From the NCBI GenBank assembly GCA_025937135.1, contig JAICRZ010000007.1, positions 1 through 39,651 of the forward strand: a DNA stretch of 39,651 nucleotides, read 5' to 3'. Origin of the DNA: Thermoleophilaceae bacterium (lineage in GTDB: Bacteria > Actinomycetota > Thermoleophilia > Solirubrobacterales > Thermoleophilaceae). The notes under the pieces were generated by a model. That model searched no databases, was not told where the DNA came from, and was given only the letters and a program-made list of their open reading frames with translations. A program made the translations under genes and the position numbers. Of this stretch, positions 16,085 through 24,805 are shown in pieces; position 1 is the stretch's first letter; each line of letters begins with the position of its first letter.

Positions 16085-17926
16085 GTGCAGCTCTACGCCG
16101 TCGCGTCCGGCAGCGCTCCGATAGCCGCGGCCACCCTCGCCTCCGCGCTGCACGAGGCAGCGGCGCCCTTCACCGCGCTCGATCCCGCAACGTTCACGAG
16201 CGCGTCCTCGGCCTCCGGGCGGATCGCGTACGCGGCGGTCCACAGCGCACCCGCGGCCGCGGGCGCGCGCCGCTACCGCGCCGGCCGCGGTGAGCTGACG
16301 GTGCTCTACGACGGCCTGCCCGTCGAGCCGGGCCGCCGGTTTCGCGCGCACGTGGCCGGCGACCTGCTCGAGCACTGGGACGAGGACCTCGTGGAATCGC
16401 TGGCAGGCGCGTTCAGCCTGCTGCGCGTCGACCTGGGCGCGGAGCGCGCGGAGTGCGTGCTCGACCCGCTCGGGCTCGGCCAGGTCTACGCGCTCACGCG
16501 GCCCGGCGAGGCCGTGCTGAGCAACAGCCTCGAGACGATCAGGTGCTACGCCGGTGCGTCGGCCCCCGACCCGCTCGCGGTCGAGTCGTTTCTCAGCGTC
16601 GGCTGGGCGCTCGAGCACCGGACGCTGCTCGCGGACGTCGAGGTGCTCTCAGGCGGCTCGGTCCACACGCTCGCGCGCGCGGCGATCTCGTCGCGCCGCG
16701 TGTTCACGCCGAAGCGCCTGCTCGAGCACAGCCGCGCCGCCGCGGCCCCGTCCCCCGCCGTCACGGCGCGCGCGATGGCCGGCGCGATGGGCGCCGCCTC
16801 CGAGGTGGCGCCGCCGCTGAAGTGCGCGCTCACCGCGGGCCGCGACTCGCGGGTGATGCTCGGGCTCATGCGGGCGTCGGGCGCGCAGGGCGAGTACTAC
16901 ACGCTCGGCAACCAGGGCGAGACGGACGTGGCCGTCGCGAGCGAGATCGCGCGGCGGCTCGGCCTCCGCCACCGCGTCTCTGCGGAGCACGGGCTCGACC
17001 GCGCACCCGACTGGGAGGGCCTCGCCGCCCGCATAGTAACCCAGACGGACGGCCTGTCGAGCCTTCCCCAGGTGCTCGTGGAGCATGCCGACGCCCCGCC
17101 CTCGGGGCCGATCGGCGTGAAGGCCTGGGGAGTCGGCGGCGAGATCGGCCGGGCGGTCGGCGCCGCCGTGGCGGGCGCGATCCCGGGCATGCGTCAGTCG
17201 TATGCGGTGCAGCGGCGCATGCTCGGCCTGAGGGTGCGTGACTGGGACGGCCTCGTGACGCCCGCCGCCACCGCGGCCGTGCGCGCCTCGCTCGACCGCT
17301 ATCTGTCCGACCGGCGCGCCGAGGGTTGGCCGATCGGCGAGCTGATCGAGGCGTTCTACACCTTCGAGCGGATCGGCCGCTGGGGGGCGGCGGCGCCGCG
17401 CCGCACCGCGACCACCGACGACATCTTCGTCCCGTTCTGCTCGCGCGAGTTCATCGAGTACGCGTTCTCGTTCTCGCACGCCGAGCGCTACGTCGAGGCG
17501 CCGCACTGGCGCCTGCTCACGGAGCTCGGCCCCGAGCTGCGCGACATGCGCTTCGAGAACCCGTGGCGGCCGCAGCGGCCGAAGCTGATCGCAGCCATCG
17601 CGACGCGCGGACTCGCGCAGGCGGCACTCGACCGGGCGGCCGAGCGGCGCCGGGCCCGCGACGAGACTGGGACCGCGGCGTCCGTCGCGGCCCTGCCCTT
17701 CGAGCAGGCCTGGTTCGAGGCGCAGATCGCCTCACATCGCGAGGTGCTCGCCGCGTATCCGCAGTCCGAGCTGTGGGAGCACGTCGACCGCGCGCGCGTT
17801 CGGGCTGCCGTCGCGGGCCCGGCGCAGGACCGTGCCCACCAGGTCGAGGGCCTGTTCCGGCTCGTGACGCTGTTCTGGTGGTTCCACGCCCGCCACGAGG
17901 CCGGCAAGCTGCGGGTGGCCGCGTGA
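16085..17926 (+). CDS. Asparagine-synthetase-like protein lacking the glutaminase cysteine
   Basis: A 613-residue protein with the two-domain AsnB layout. The N-terminal Ntn-type domain is recognisable by LDPLGLGQVYAL and LSNSLETI (about 126-152), but the chain begins MQLYAVASG, so the Cys2 nucleophile is absent and glutaminase activity is not expected. The synthetase domain has LTAGRDSR (249-256) where SGGxDSS is usual; the D-S pair is kept, the first serine and second glycine are altered. Late motifs include DIFVPFCSREFIEYA. It may amidate or acylate a sugar carboxylate using ammonia or another amine, as AsnB-like enzymes do in some surface-glycan loci, or be a non-catalytic relative. The GTG start overlaps a GGGAG sequence; the stop overlaps the next gene. 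Confidence 0.8.
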   Translation: MQLYAVASGSAPIAAATLASALHEAAAPFTALDPATFTSASSASGRIAYAAVHSAPAAAGARRYRAGRGELTVLYDGLPVEPGRRFRAHVAGDLLEHWDEDLVESLAGAFSLLRVDLGAERAECVLDPLGLGQVYALTRPGEAVLSNSLETIRCYAGASAPDPLAVESFLSVGWALEHRTLLADVEVLSGGSVHTLARAAISSRRVFTPKRLLEHSRAAAAPSPAVTARAMAGAMGAASEVAPPLKCALTAGRDSRVMLGLMRASGAQGEYYTLGNQGETDVAVASEIARRLGLRHRVSAEHGLDRAPDWEGLAARIVTQTDGLSSLPQVLVEHADAPPSGPIGVKAWGVGGEIGRAVGAAVAGAIPGMRQSYAVQRRMLGLRVRDWDGLVTPAATAAVRASLDRYLSDRRAEGWPIGELIEAFYTFERIGRWGAAAPRRTATTDDIFVPFCSREFIEYAFSFSHAERYVEAPHWRLLTELGPELRDMRFENPWRPQRPKLIAAIATRGLAQAALDRAAERRRARDETGTAASVAALPFEQAWFEAQIASHREVLAAYPQSELWEHVDRARVRAAVAGPAQDRAHQVEGLFRLVTLFWWFHARHEAGKLRVAA

Positions 17927-19059
17927 CCCCGCAGGTCCCGTTCAGCGACGTGCGCGTGGAGCCGGACGACCTCGACGCGGTGGCCGCCACGCTCCGCTCC
18001 GGCTGGCTCACGATGGGCCCGCGCGCGATGGAGTTCGAGAGGGTGTTCGCCGACTACCTCGGCTGCCGCCATGCCGTGGTGGTCTCGAGCTGCACCACCG
18101 CGCTGCACCTGGCCTACATCGCCTGCGGCGTGGGACCCGGTGACGAGGTGATCGTTCCGTCCTACACGTTCGTGGCCACGGCCAGCGCCGTGGTGCACGC
18201 CGGCGGCACGCCGGTGTTCGCCGACATCGTGGGCGTGGACGACCTCGGCATCGACCCCGAGCACGTGGAGCGGCTGATCACGCCGCGCACGCGCGCGGTG
18301 GCCGCCGTGCACTTCGGCGGCTACCCCGCCGCGGTGGACGTGCTCGCGGAGCTCTGCGACCGCCACGGACTCGCCCTGATCGAGGACGTTGCACACGCTC
18401 CCGGCGCCACGCTCGGCGGGCGCAAGGCGGGGACGTTCGGGCGCGCCGGCGCGTTCAGCTTCTTCTCGAACAAGGTGCTGCTCGCGGGCGAGGGCGGCCT
18501 GCTGGCCACCGATGACGACGAGGTGGCAGCGGTCGCGCGGTCGCTGCGCTCGCACGGCATGACGTCGGGGACCTGGGAGCGCCACATCGCGCGCACCGAC
18601 ACGTACGACGTCACCGGCCTCGGCTTCAACTACCGCCTCGACGAGCCGCGCGCTGCCCTGCTGCTGAGCCGCTTCCGCCGGCTCGGAGACGAGATCGAGC
18701 GCCGACGCGGACGCGTTCGCGAATACCGCCGCCGGCTGGCCGGCGTGTCGCAGATCAGCTTCCCCTACCGCGACGAGGACCTCGCGAACTCGTCGGCCTA
18801 CGTGATGCCGATGCTGGTGGACCGGGCCGAGGATCGCGACGACGTCCGCCGCGCGCTCAGCGAGCGCCACGGCGTGCAGACGAGCATCTTCTATCCGCCG
18901 GTGCACCGGTTCAGCGCCTACCGCGCACGCTTCCCGGGCGCGTCGCTGCCCCGCACCGAGGACGTCGCGCGGCGCGAGATCACGATCCCGCTCTACTCGC
19001 ACATGACCGACGACGAGCAGGACCAGGTGATCGCAGCCATCCACGAGGTGATGACGTGA
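17923..19059 (+). CDS. DegT/DnrJ/EryC1-family PLP aminotransferase (first copy)
   Basis: A 378-residue sugar aminotransferase. Family landmarks are SGWLTMGPR near the N-terminus, the PLP-phosphate region SSCTTALHLAY, EDVAHAPG (aspartate to the pyridine nitrogen) and FSFFSNKVLLAGEGG with the Schiff-base lysine K184. It would transfer an amino group, normally from glutamate, to a keto-sugar nucleotide. The GTG start overlaps the preceding stop as GTGA, so translation is coupled. It is closely similar along its whole length to the next gene, indicating tandem duplication. The product sugar (3-amino or 4-amino) is not readable here. Confidence 0.9.
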   Translation: MTPQVPFSDVRVEPDDLDAVAATLRSGWLTMGPRAMEFERVFADYLGCRHAVVVSSCTTALHLAYIACGVGPGDEVIVPSYTFVATASAVVHAGGTPVFADIVGVDDLGIDPEHVERLITPRTRAVAAVHFGGYPAAVDVLAELCDRHGLALIEDVAHAPGATLGGRKAGTFGRAGAFSFFSNKVLLAGEGGLLATDDDEVAAVARSLRSHGMTSGTWERHIARTDTYDVTGLGFNYRLDEPRAALLLSRFRRLGDEIERRRGRVREYRRRLAGVSQISFPYRDEDLANSSAYVMPMLVDRAEDRDDVRRALSERHGVQTSIFYPPVHRFSAYRARFPGASLPRTEDVARREITIPLYSHMTDDEQDQVIAAIHEVMT

Positions 19060-20222
19060 GCTGGAGAGTTCCGCTGAGCGACGTCCGGATCCAGGACTCC
19101 GACGTCGAGGCGGTCCTCGACTGCCTGCGCTCCGGCTGGCTGACCATGGGTCCGCGGACGGCCGCATTCGAGGAGGCGGCCGCGGCGCGCCTGGGCGTGG
19201 CGCACGCGGTGGCGGTATCGAGCGGCACGGCTGCCCTCCATCTGGCCTGCATCGCGGCGGGCCTCGGGCCGGGTGACGAGGCGATCGTGCCGGGGATGAC
19301 GTTCGTGGCCACCGCGGCCGCGGTTCGCTACACGGGCGCCGAACCGGTGCTCTGCGAGATCCGCGGCGCCGACGACATGAACATCGACCCGGCCGACGTC
19401 GCGCGCCGCATCACCCCGCGCACGAAGGCGGTCCTGGCGGTGCACTTCGGCGGCTATCCCGCCGCGATACCCGACCTGCGCGCGCTGTGCGACCGCCATG
19501 GCCTGGTGTTGATCGAGGACTGCGCTCAGGGGATCGGCGCGCTGGTGGACGGCGCGGGCCATCAGGCGGGCGTGCTCGGCGATCTCGGCTGCTTCAGCAT
19601 GTTCAGCAAGAAGCAGTTGTGCGTGGGCGAGGGCGGGATCCTGACCACGCACGACAAGGATGTGGCGGCACGCGCGAAGTCGCTCAGAGGACACGGCCTG
19701 ACGAGCGGGACGTGGGACCGCCACCGCGCCTACAGCAGCGGCTACGACGTGGCGGACTTCGGCTTCAACTACCGCATCGACGAGCCGCGCGCGGCGCTCG
19801 CGATGAGCCGTCTGACGCGGCTCGACGACGACATCGCGGCCCGCCGCCGCCTGGCGCGCGCGTACCGTGACGGCTTCCGCGACGTCGACGGCCTCGGCCT
19901 CGTGTGGGACGACGAAGTCGCCGAGCGCAGCTCGCACTTCGCCTTCCCGGTCCTCCTGCCCGACCGCCGGGCGCGCGACGGCTTCCGCGCGTTCCTGCGC
20001 GGGCGCGGGGTGCAGACGACCTTCTACCCCGCGCTCCATCGCTTCAGCGAATACCGCCGGCTGTTCCCGGGCCTCTCGCTGCCGCGCGTCGAGGAGGCCG
20101 CCGACCGGCACTGCGCGATCCCGATCTCCCCGCACCTGGCCGGCGCCGACGTCGACTTCGTGATCGACGCCGTCAAGGCGGCGGTGCGGAGCGTGGAGGA
20201 GCCGGTCGAGGCGGTGGCGTGA
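19056..20222 (+). CDS. DegT/DnrJ/EryC1-family PLP aminotransferase (second copy)
   Basis: A 388-residue paralogue of the gene just upstream, sharing SGWLTMGPR, AVHFGGYPAA, GFNYR(I/L)DEPRAAL and the C-terminal HRFS-YR region. The Schiff-base lysine is K186 in FSMFSKKQLCVGEGG, and EDCAQG supplies the pyridine aspartate. Retaining two diverged copies in one operon suggests that two keto-sugars, or two positions of one sugar, are aminated. The alternative is one working copy and one drifting copy, but both keep the catalytic lysine. The GTG start overlaps the previous stop as GTGA. Confidence 0.9.
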   Translation: MSWRVPLSDVRIQDSDVEAVLDCLRSGWLTMGPRTAAFEEAAAARLGVAHAVAVSSGTAALHLACIAAGLGPGDEAIVPGMTFVATAAAVRYTGAEPVLCEIRGADDMNIDPADVARRITPRTKAVLAVHFGGYPAAIPDLRALCDRHGLVLIEDCAQGIGALVDGAGHQAGVLGDLGCFSMFSKKQLCVGEGGILTTHDKDVAARAKSLRGHGLTSGTWDRHRAYSSGYDVADFGFNYRIDEPRAALAMSRLTRLDDDIAARRRLARAYRDGFRDVDGLGLVWDDEVAERSSHFAFPVLLPDRRARDGFRAFLRGRGVQTTFYPALHRFSEYRRLFPGLSLPRVEEAADRHCAIPISPHLAGADVDFVIDAVKAAVRSVEEPVEAVA

Positions 20223-21112
20223 GCGCCCACTCGGTATCGGTCGTGCTGCCCAGCTACCGCCGTGCCGCGGCGCTCGAGGCGAACTTCGGGAGCCTGCTCG
20301 CCGTGGACGGCGTGGACGAGCTCGTGGTCGTGCTGGACGGCCCGGATCCGGCGGCGGCCGAGGTGATCGCCTCATTCGGCGACCCGCGCGTGCGCGTGAT
20401 CGCGCTCCCGCAGCGCGGCGGGTCACAGGTCGCGCGCAACGCCGGGATCGCGGCCGCGCGCGGCGACTGGCTGCTGATGGCCGACGACGACTGCCGGCTG
20501 CCTCCGGGCTACGTCACCACCATGCTCGAGGAAGCCGAGCGCCACGGAGCCGACGTCGTGGGCGCGCCCTGGGTCCTCGTGTTCGACGGCGACCTCGACG
20601 CCGAGGTCGCGCGGGCGCGCGCGCAGACGGTGGCCCACGTCGGCCTCGCGACGCCGGTCACGCGCTTTCCCGAAGCGGCGATCGAGACGCCCTTCCTCTA
20701 CTCGCAGGTGCTCGTCCGCCGCGCGGTCTTCGACGCGGTGCGCTACGACACGTCATACAAGCTCAACAGCTGGCGCGAGGAGACGTCGCTGTTCCTCGAC
20801 GCGACGAAGGCCGGCTTCAAGTGCCTGCTGACGCCGTCCACCTACTCGTTCCAGGTGGGCGACTGGGACGGCGGCCAGCGCTCCGGCGCGCTGCGGCGCG
20901 AGTTCTGGATCCTCGTGAACAACTGGCGCTTCCTGCGCCGCCACGGCGACTGGCTGCGCCGCCACGGCGAGATCGACGGCGTGCTGCGCGAGCAGGCGAG
21001 CTTCGCCGCGCGCCGCTACCGCCAGCTCCTTCGCGAGCGGCGCCAGGTGCGGGCCGCCGCGCGGGCGCGGCCGGCCGCGGAGCCACCGCCGGCCAAGCTC
21101 GAGGCGGTCTGA
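20219..21112 (+). CDS. GT2-family glycosyltransferase
   Basis: A 297-residue GT-A enzyme starting SVSVVLPSYRRAAALEANF, with VVVLDGPDP, the RNAGIAAARGDWLLMADDD stretch carrying the metal-binding D-x-D-like DDD, and an acceptor-side WREETSLFLDATKAGF whose acidic residues match the family's catalytic-base region. The C-terminus is Arg/Ala-rich and probably membrane- or partner-associated. The GTG start overlaps the second aminotransferase stop as GTGA, the third such junction in a row. It likely adds one sugar to the lipid-linked unit; the donor may be the amino sugar made by the operon (inference). Confidence 0.88.
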   Translation: MSAHSVSVVLPSYRRAAALEANFGSLLAVDGVDELVVVLDGPDPAAAEVIASFGDPRVRVIALPQRGGSQVARNAGIAAARGDWLLMADDDCRLPPGYVTTMLEEAERHGADVVGAPWVLVFDGDLDAEVARARAQTVAHVGLATPVTRFPEAAIETPFLYSQVLVRRAVFDAVRYDTSYKLNSWREETSLFLDATKAGFKCLLTPSTYSFQVGDWDGGQRSGALRREFWILVNNWRFLRRHGDWLRRHGEIDGVLREQASFAARRYRQLLRERRQVRAAARARPAAEPPPAKLEAV

Positions 21113-21114
21113 CG

Positions 21115-22329
21115 ATGCGGCTCGCGCTCGTCGGGCGCTACTTCAACCGCCAGGGCGGCGTGTCGCGCGTGCTCGCGGAGCTGGCCGACCGTGCGGCGAA
21201 CGAGCACGACGTGGACGTCTATTCCTACGAGGTCCTCGACCGCGGCTCGTGCCGCGCGAATTTCGTCCACGTGCCGATGGTCGAGCGCGTCCACTGGCTA
21301 CAGGTGCCCACCTTCAGCCGCGGCGTCAACCGCCGCCTGCGCGAGCGCCCGCACGACCTCGTGCACGTGATCGACTCACAGGCCACCGGCGGCGACCTCT
21401 ACACGGCCCAGTCGTGCGCGGCGGCCTGGCTCTCGCAGGCGCGTGCCGCGGCGCCGGTCAAGGGACTGCTCAGCCGCGTCTACCCGCCGCACGTCGCGGC
21501 CAAGGTGTTCGAGCGGCGCTGCCTCGTCCCCGACCGCTCGGCCGTGGTCGCCGTCTCGAATGGCGTCAGGGCCGACCTCGTCACGCAGGTCGGGCTCGAC
21601 CCCGAGCGCGTGCACGTGATCTACAACGGCGTCGACGCCGACGTGTTCACGCCGGCGGACTCGCGCGCGGAGGCGCGCGCGGAGCTCGACGCCGCCGACC
21701 GGCCCCGCTCGCCGGACGCGACCGTGCTGCTGTTCGTGGGCCACTACTTCCAGCGCAAGGGGCTCGACCCGGTGATCCGCGCGTTCTCGCGCGCGGCGCT
21801 GCCGAATGCCGAGCTGTGGGTGATCGGCAGCGACGAGCCGGCGCCCTACCGGCGGCTGGCGCGCGAGTCCGGGGTCGCCGATGCGGTCCGCTTCCTCGGC
21901 CACCGCCCGAACGTCGAGCGCTACATGCGCGCCGCCGACGCCTTCGTCCTTCCCACCCGCTACGAGCCCTTCGGGCTCGTGATCCTCGAGGCACTCGCGT
22001 GCGGCACGCCCGTCGTGACCGCGCGCTCCGCGGGAGCTGCGGAGCTCACCCGCGACGGCTCCGAGGCGATCCTGCTCGACGACCCGTGGGACGTCGCCGA
22101 GCTGGCGGCTGCGCTGCGGCGGCTTGCGGAGGCGCGCGAGCGCTGGCCGCAGATGTCCGCCGCGGCGCGCGCCGCCGCCATCCCGTGGACATGGGACGCC
22201 ATCTGGCGCCAGACGAGCGAGCTGTACTCGGAGCTGCTCGAGCGCCGCTACGCCGGCGGCGCGCGGCGCGCGAGCGCCCGCAGCTCGTCGCCGTCCAGCG
22301 CACGCACGGCGAGCAGCAGCGCCGGATAG
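21115..22329 (+). CDS. GT4-family glycosyltransferase
   Basis: A 404-residue GT-B enzyme starting MRLALVGRYFNRQGGVSRVL, with NGVDADVF, VLLFVGHYFQRKGLDPVI and the E-x7-E donor motif in RYEPFGLVILEALACGTPVV. It is the last gene of the plus-strand operon, starting 2 bases after the GT2 stop. The final 27 codons (Ser/Arg/Ala-rich, from about YAGGARR) lie inside the convergent flippase gene. That tail is low-complexity and may exist only because the stop codon was pushed into the neighbour. Confidence 0.88.
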   Translation: MRLALVGRYFNRQGGVSRVLAELADRAANEHDVDVYSYEVLDRGSCRANFVHVPMVERVHWLQVPTFSRGVNRRLRERPHDLVHVIDSQATGGDLYTAQSCAAAWLSQARAAAPVKGLLSRVYPPHVAAKVFERRCLVPDRSAVVAVSNGVRADLVTQVGLDPERVHVIYNGVDADVFTPADSRAEARAELDAADRPRSPDATVLLFVGHYFQRKGLDPVIRAFSRAALPNAELWVIGSDEPAPYRRLARESGVADAVRFLGHRPNVERYMRAADAFVLPTRYEPFGLVILEALACGTPVVTARSAGAAELTRDGSEAILLDDPWDVAELAAALRRLAEARERWPQMSAAARAAAIPWTWDAIWRQTSELYSELLERRYAGGARRASARSSSPSSARTASSSAG

Positions 22330-23690
22330 GTCACCGCCGCCGCCGCGACGAGCGCCGCCAGCGGCGCGCCCTCGGTGCGAAGAAGTGCCACGAGGACGCC
22401 CATCGCGCAAGCCGCGACGGACGCCCTCGCGATCCGACCCGGATGGACCTGCGCGCCGGTGTCGCGAAGCACCAGTCGCGCGGTCAACCCGAGGATCAGG
22501 ATCTCGGTGAGAAGCGTGGCCCACGCCGCGGCCTCGTAGCCGTACCGCGGGAGCAGGGCGAGGTTGAGCGCCACGTTGAAGGCGAGCGCGATCAGCGCGC
22601 ACACGATCAGCGCGCGCTGGCGACCAAGCGCGATGAGCATGTTGCCCGTGAGGAACATGAAGCAGACGGGCACGAACGCCGCCATGAGAATGCGCAGCGC
22701 GCCGGCGGCCGGAACGAAATCGCCGCCGTACAGGAGGCGCACGACCGGCTCCGCCGCCGCGAGCGTGAACGCGAGCGCCGGCAGCGACGCCATGGCCATG
22801 TAGTCCGTCGCCACCTGAAGCAGCCTGCGCACGCGCTCCGGGTTCGTCGCGCGCGCGGCCGAGATGATCGGAAACAGCGTCATCATCACCGCCCCGGGCA
22901 GCACCATCGCCGACCCGAGCACGCGATAGACGGCCCCGTACAGCCCCGCCTGCTGGTCGCCGGCGATCCGGTAGACGAGCACCTGGTCGACCTGCCCGTA
23001 GGCGTACATCAGCAGCGTGCCGAGGCCTACCGGCACCGTGAGCCGCGCGAGCCGCGCCACGGCCCGGCGCGACCCGCGCACCTGCACCGGCACGCGCCGC
23101 AGCACCAGCGCGGCCTGGAGCACGGACACGACGGTTCCCACCACGAGGAACCCCGCCGCCAGCGGCACCATTCCGCCGCCGTCCGCCGCGATCGCCAGCA
23201 CCACGGCGGTCCAGAGCACGCTGTTGAGCGTCACGAAGCCGATGTTCACGTCGTTGCGCACCCGCAGCTGCCAGGCGATCCCGAGCGACCCGAGTGTGCC
23301 GGTGAGCAGCGTGCCCGCTATCACGAGACCCGCGACCGTCATGTCGTCGTCGGAGCTGAGCAGCACGATCGCAAGCGCGCACCCGAGCGCCACCGGGACC
23401 GCGGCGAGTCCGCGAAGTACGAGCTGCGCGCCGAGCCAGGTGGCTTCGCGCTCGGGCTCGGCGGCGGCGCTGCGCACGGCGACCACGTCCATGCCGAGCG
23501 TGCCGAACTGGCCCGCGAGCTGCACCACCGCCATCACGGTGGCCCACTGACCGAACAGGCCCTCGCCGAGGTGGCGGACGATCACGGCCGTGACGAGGAT
23601 GCCGAGCGCGAGGTTCAGCACGCGGCCGGCTATCTGCACACCGATGTCGAGCGAAGCCCTGCGACGGCCGACGACGGCCAGGGTGCTCAC
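22248..23690 (-). CDS. Lipid-linked oligosaccharide flippase (Wzx/MviN-like, MOP superfamily)
   Basis: A 480-residue polytopic protein with about 12-14 hydrophobic segments and the usual MOP start (RVLNLALGILVTAVIVRHLG, then GLFGQWATVMAVVQLAGQFG), a YGQVDQVLVYRIAGDQQAGL central motif and a second-half LYGGDFVPAAGALRIL. It would flip undecaprenyl-linked repeat units across the membrane. The GTG start overlaps the upstream glycosyltransferase stop as GTGA. It is the last gene of the minus-strand operon, and its 3' end overlaps the plus-strand GT4 gene by 82 bases. Confidence 0.9.
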   Translation of the reverse strand: MSTLAVVGRRRASLDIGVQIAGRVLNLALGILVTAVIVRHLGEGLFGQWATVMAVVQLAGQFGTLGMDVVAVRSAAAEPEREATWLGAQLVLRGLAAVPVALGCALAIVLLSSDDDMTVAGLVIAGTLLTGTLGSLGIAWQLRVRNDVNIGFVTLNSVLWTAVVLAIAADGGGMVPLAAGFLVVGTVVSVLQAALVLRRVPVQVRGSRRAVARLARLTVPVGLGTLLMYAYGQVDQVLVYRIAGDQQAGLYGAVYRVLGSAMVLPGAVMMTLFPIISAARATNPERVRRLLQVATDYMAMASLPALAFTLAAAEPVVRLLYGGDFVPAAGALRILMAAFVPVCFMFLTGNMLIALGRQRALIVCALIALAFNVALNLALLPRYGYEAAAWATLLTEILILGLTARLVLRDTGAQVHPGRIARASVAACAMGVLVALLRTEGAPLAALVAAAAVTYPALLLAVRALDGDELRALARRAPPA

Positions 23691-24805
23691 GCGGCGCGCG
23701 CGGCGGCGAAGAGCCGCTCGATCTGCCCGGCCACGACCGGCGCGTCGTGCATCTCGACCGCGCGCTCGCGCGCGAGCCGGCCCTCCACGCCACGTCGCTC
23801 GGGGTCGTCGCGGTATGCGCGCAGCACCGCGGCGAGCGAATCGGGGTCGTTCTCCGGCGAGGTCACGGCGCCCGCTCCGTCGCCGATCAGCTGGTCCACC
23901 CCCTCCGCGCCGGTCGATACGCACGCGCGCGAGGCGAGCATCGCGAGGATCACCGCGCGCGGGGCACCCTCGGCGGGGCTCGGGCAGAAGACGGACACGT
24001 CGAATGCCGACACCACCGCGGCCACGTCGCCGCGCGGCGTCGGGATGAAGTGCGCGCGCTCGCCGAGCGGGAGCGCCAGCTCGCGCAGGTCGGCCTCCGT
24101 GTCGCCGGCGCCGGCGAGGATCAGGTGGACGTCATCGCCGAGCTGCTTCACGGCGTCCACCACCACGTCGTTGCGCTTCTTCCAGTGGAAGCGCGAGACG
24201 CATCCGACCACGAAGGCGTCGGCGGGGATGCCGAGTCCCTCGCGAACGCGCGCCCGGCCGACCGCGGTGAACGTGAGGGCGTCGGTGCGCATCACGTTCG
24301 GCACGACCTCGATCTTGTGGTCCGGGACGCCGACGTCGGACAGCGACCGCTGGGTGCCGGCCGAGATCGCCATCACGCTGTGAGCCCGGGCCGTGGCCGC
24401 CAGGTAGAGCCGCCGTGCCGGCCCGCGCCGCATCTGAACCGGGACGGGACCCCATTCCGCCCACAACAGCGCGGCACGCAGCCGGCGCGGCAACACCAGC
24501 GAGAGCAGCTGCTCCTTCTTGTAGTGCAGGAGCAGCGCGTCGTAGGGGTACTCGAGCTCGAGCGCGCGGCGCATGGCACGCGCGTGCGCGGGAAACCGGA
24601 GGGCGACCCCGCGCCAGGTCCCGGCGGACAGCTTGGGCCCGGTGTCGATCGGCCGCACCGCCACGCGCGACCCGCGGCCGATCTCGGGCCGGTCGCTGAG
24701 CATCACGCACTCGTGGCCGCGCTCCACGAGGGCGTCGAGCATGTCCACGGCGGCGAACTCTGCGCCGCCGCTGGCGGCGGTGGTCATGACCGTGACGATC
24801 TTCAT
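23687..24805 (-). CDS. GT4-family glycosyltransferase with altered E-x7-E motif
   Basis: A 372-residue GT-B protein starting MKIVTVMTTAASGGAEFAAV, with NVMRTDAL, VGCVSRFHWKKRNDVVV and a donor region SPAEGAPRAVILAMLASRAC. The position of the second glutamate of the usual E-x7-E motif is leucine here, and the small-residue pattern after it (ILAMLA for LEAMA) is kept. It may still be active, since the first glutamate is present, but donor binding could differ. The ATG overlaps the upstream stop as ATGA and its own stop overlaps the flippase start as GTGA. Confidence 0.85.
   Translation of the reverse strand: MKIVTVMTTAASGGAEFAAVDMLDALVERGHECVMLSDRPEIGRGSRVAVRPIDTGPKLSAGTWRGVALRFPAHARAMRRALELEYPYDALLLHYKKEQLLSLVLPRRLRAALLWAEWGPVPVQMRRGPARRLYLAATARAHSVMAISAGTQRSLSDVGVPDHKIEVVPNVMRTDALTFTAVGRARVREGLGIPADAFVVGCVSRFHWKKRNDVVVDAVKQLGDDVHLILAGAGDTEADLRELALPLGERAHFIPTPRGDVAAVVSAFDVSVFCPSPAEGAPRAVILAMLASRACVSTGAEGVDQLIGDGAGAVTSPENDPDSLAAVLRAYRDDPERRGVEGRLARERAVEMHDAPVVAGQIERLFAAARAA

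Noticed and set aside
15284-16618. Open frame of 444 codons on the minus strand opposite the epimerase
   Set aside because: No motifs and typical antisense composition. The epimerase frame has clear NAD-binding and Y-x3-K motifs.
21249-24383. Open frame of 1044 codons on the plus strand across several genes
   Set aside because: It crosses the ends of well-supported genes on both strands and translates to Arg/Ala/His-rich sequence with no domains.
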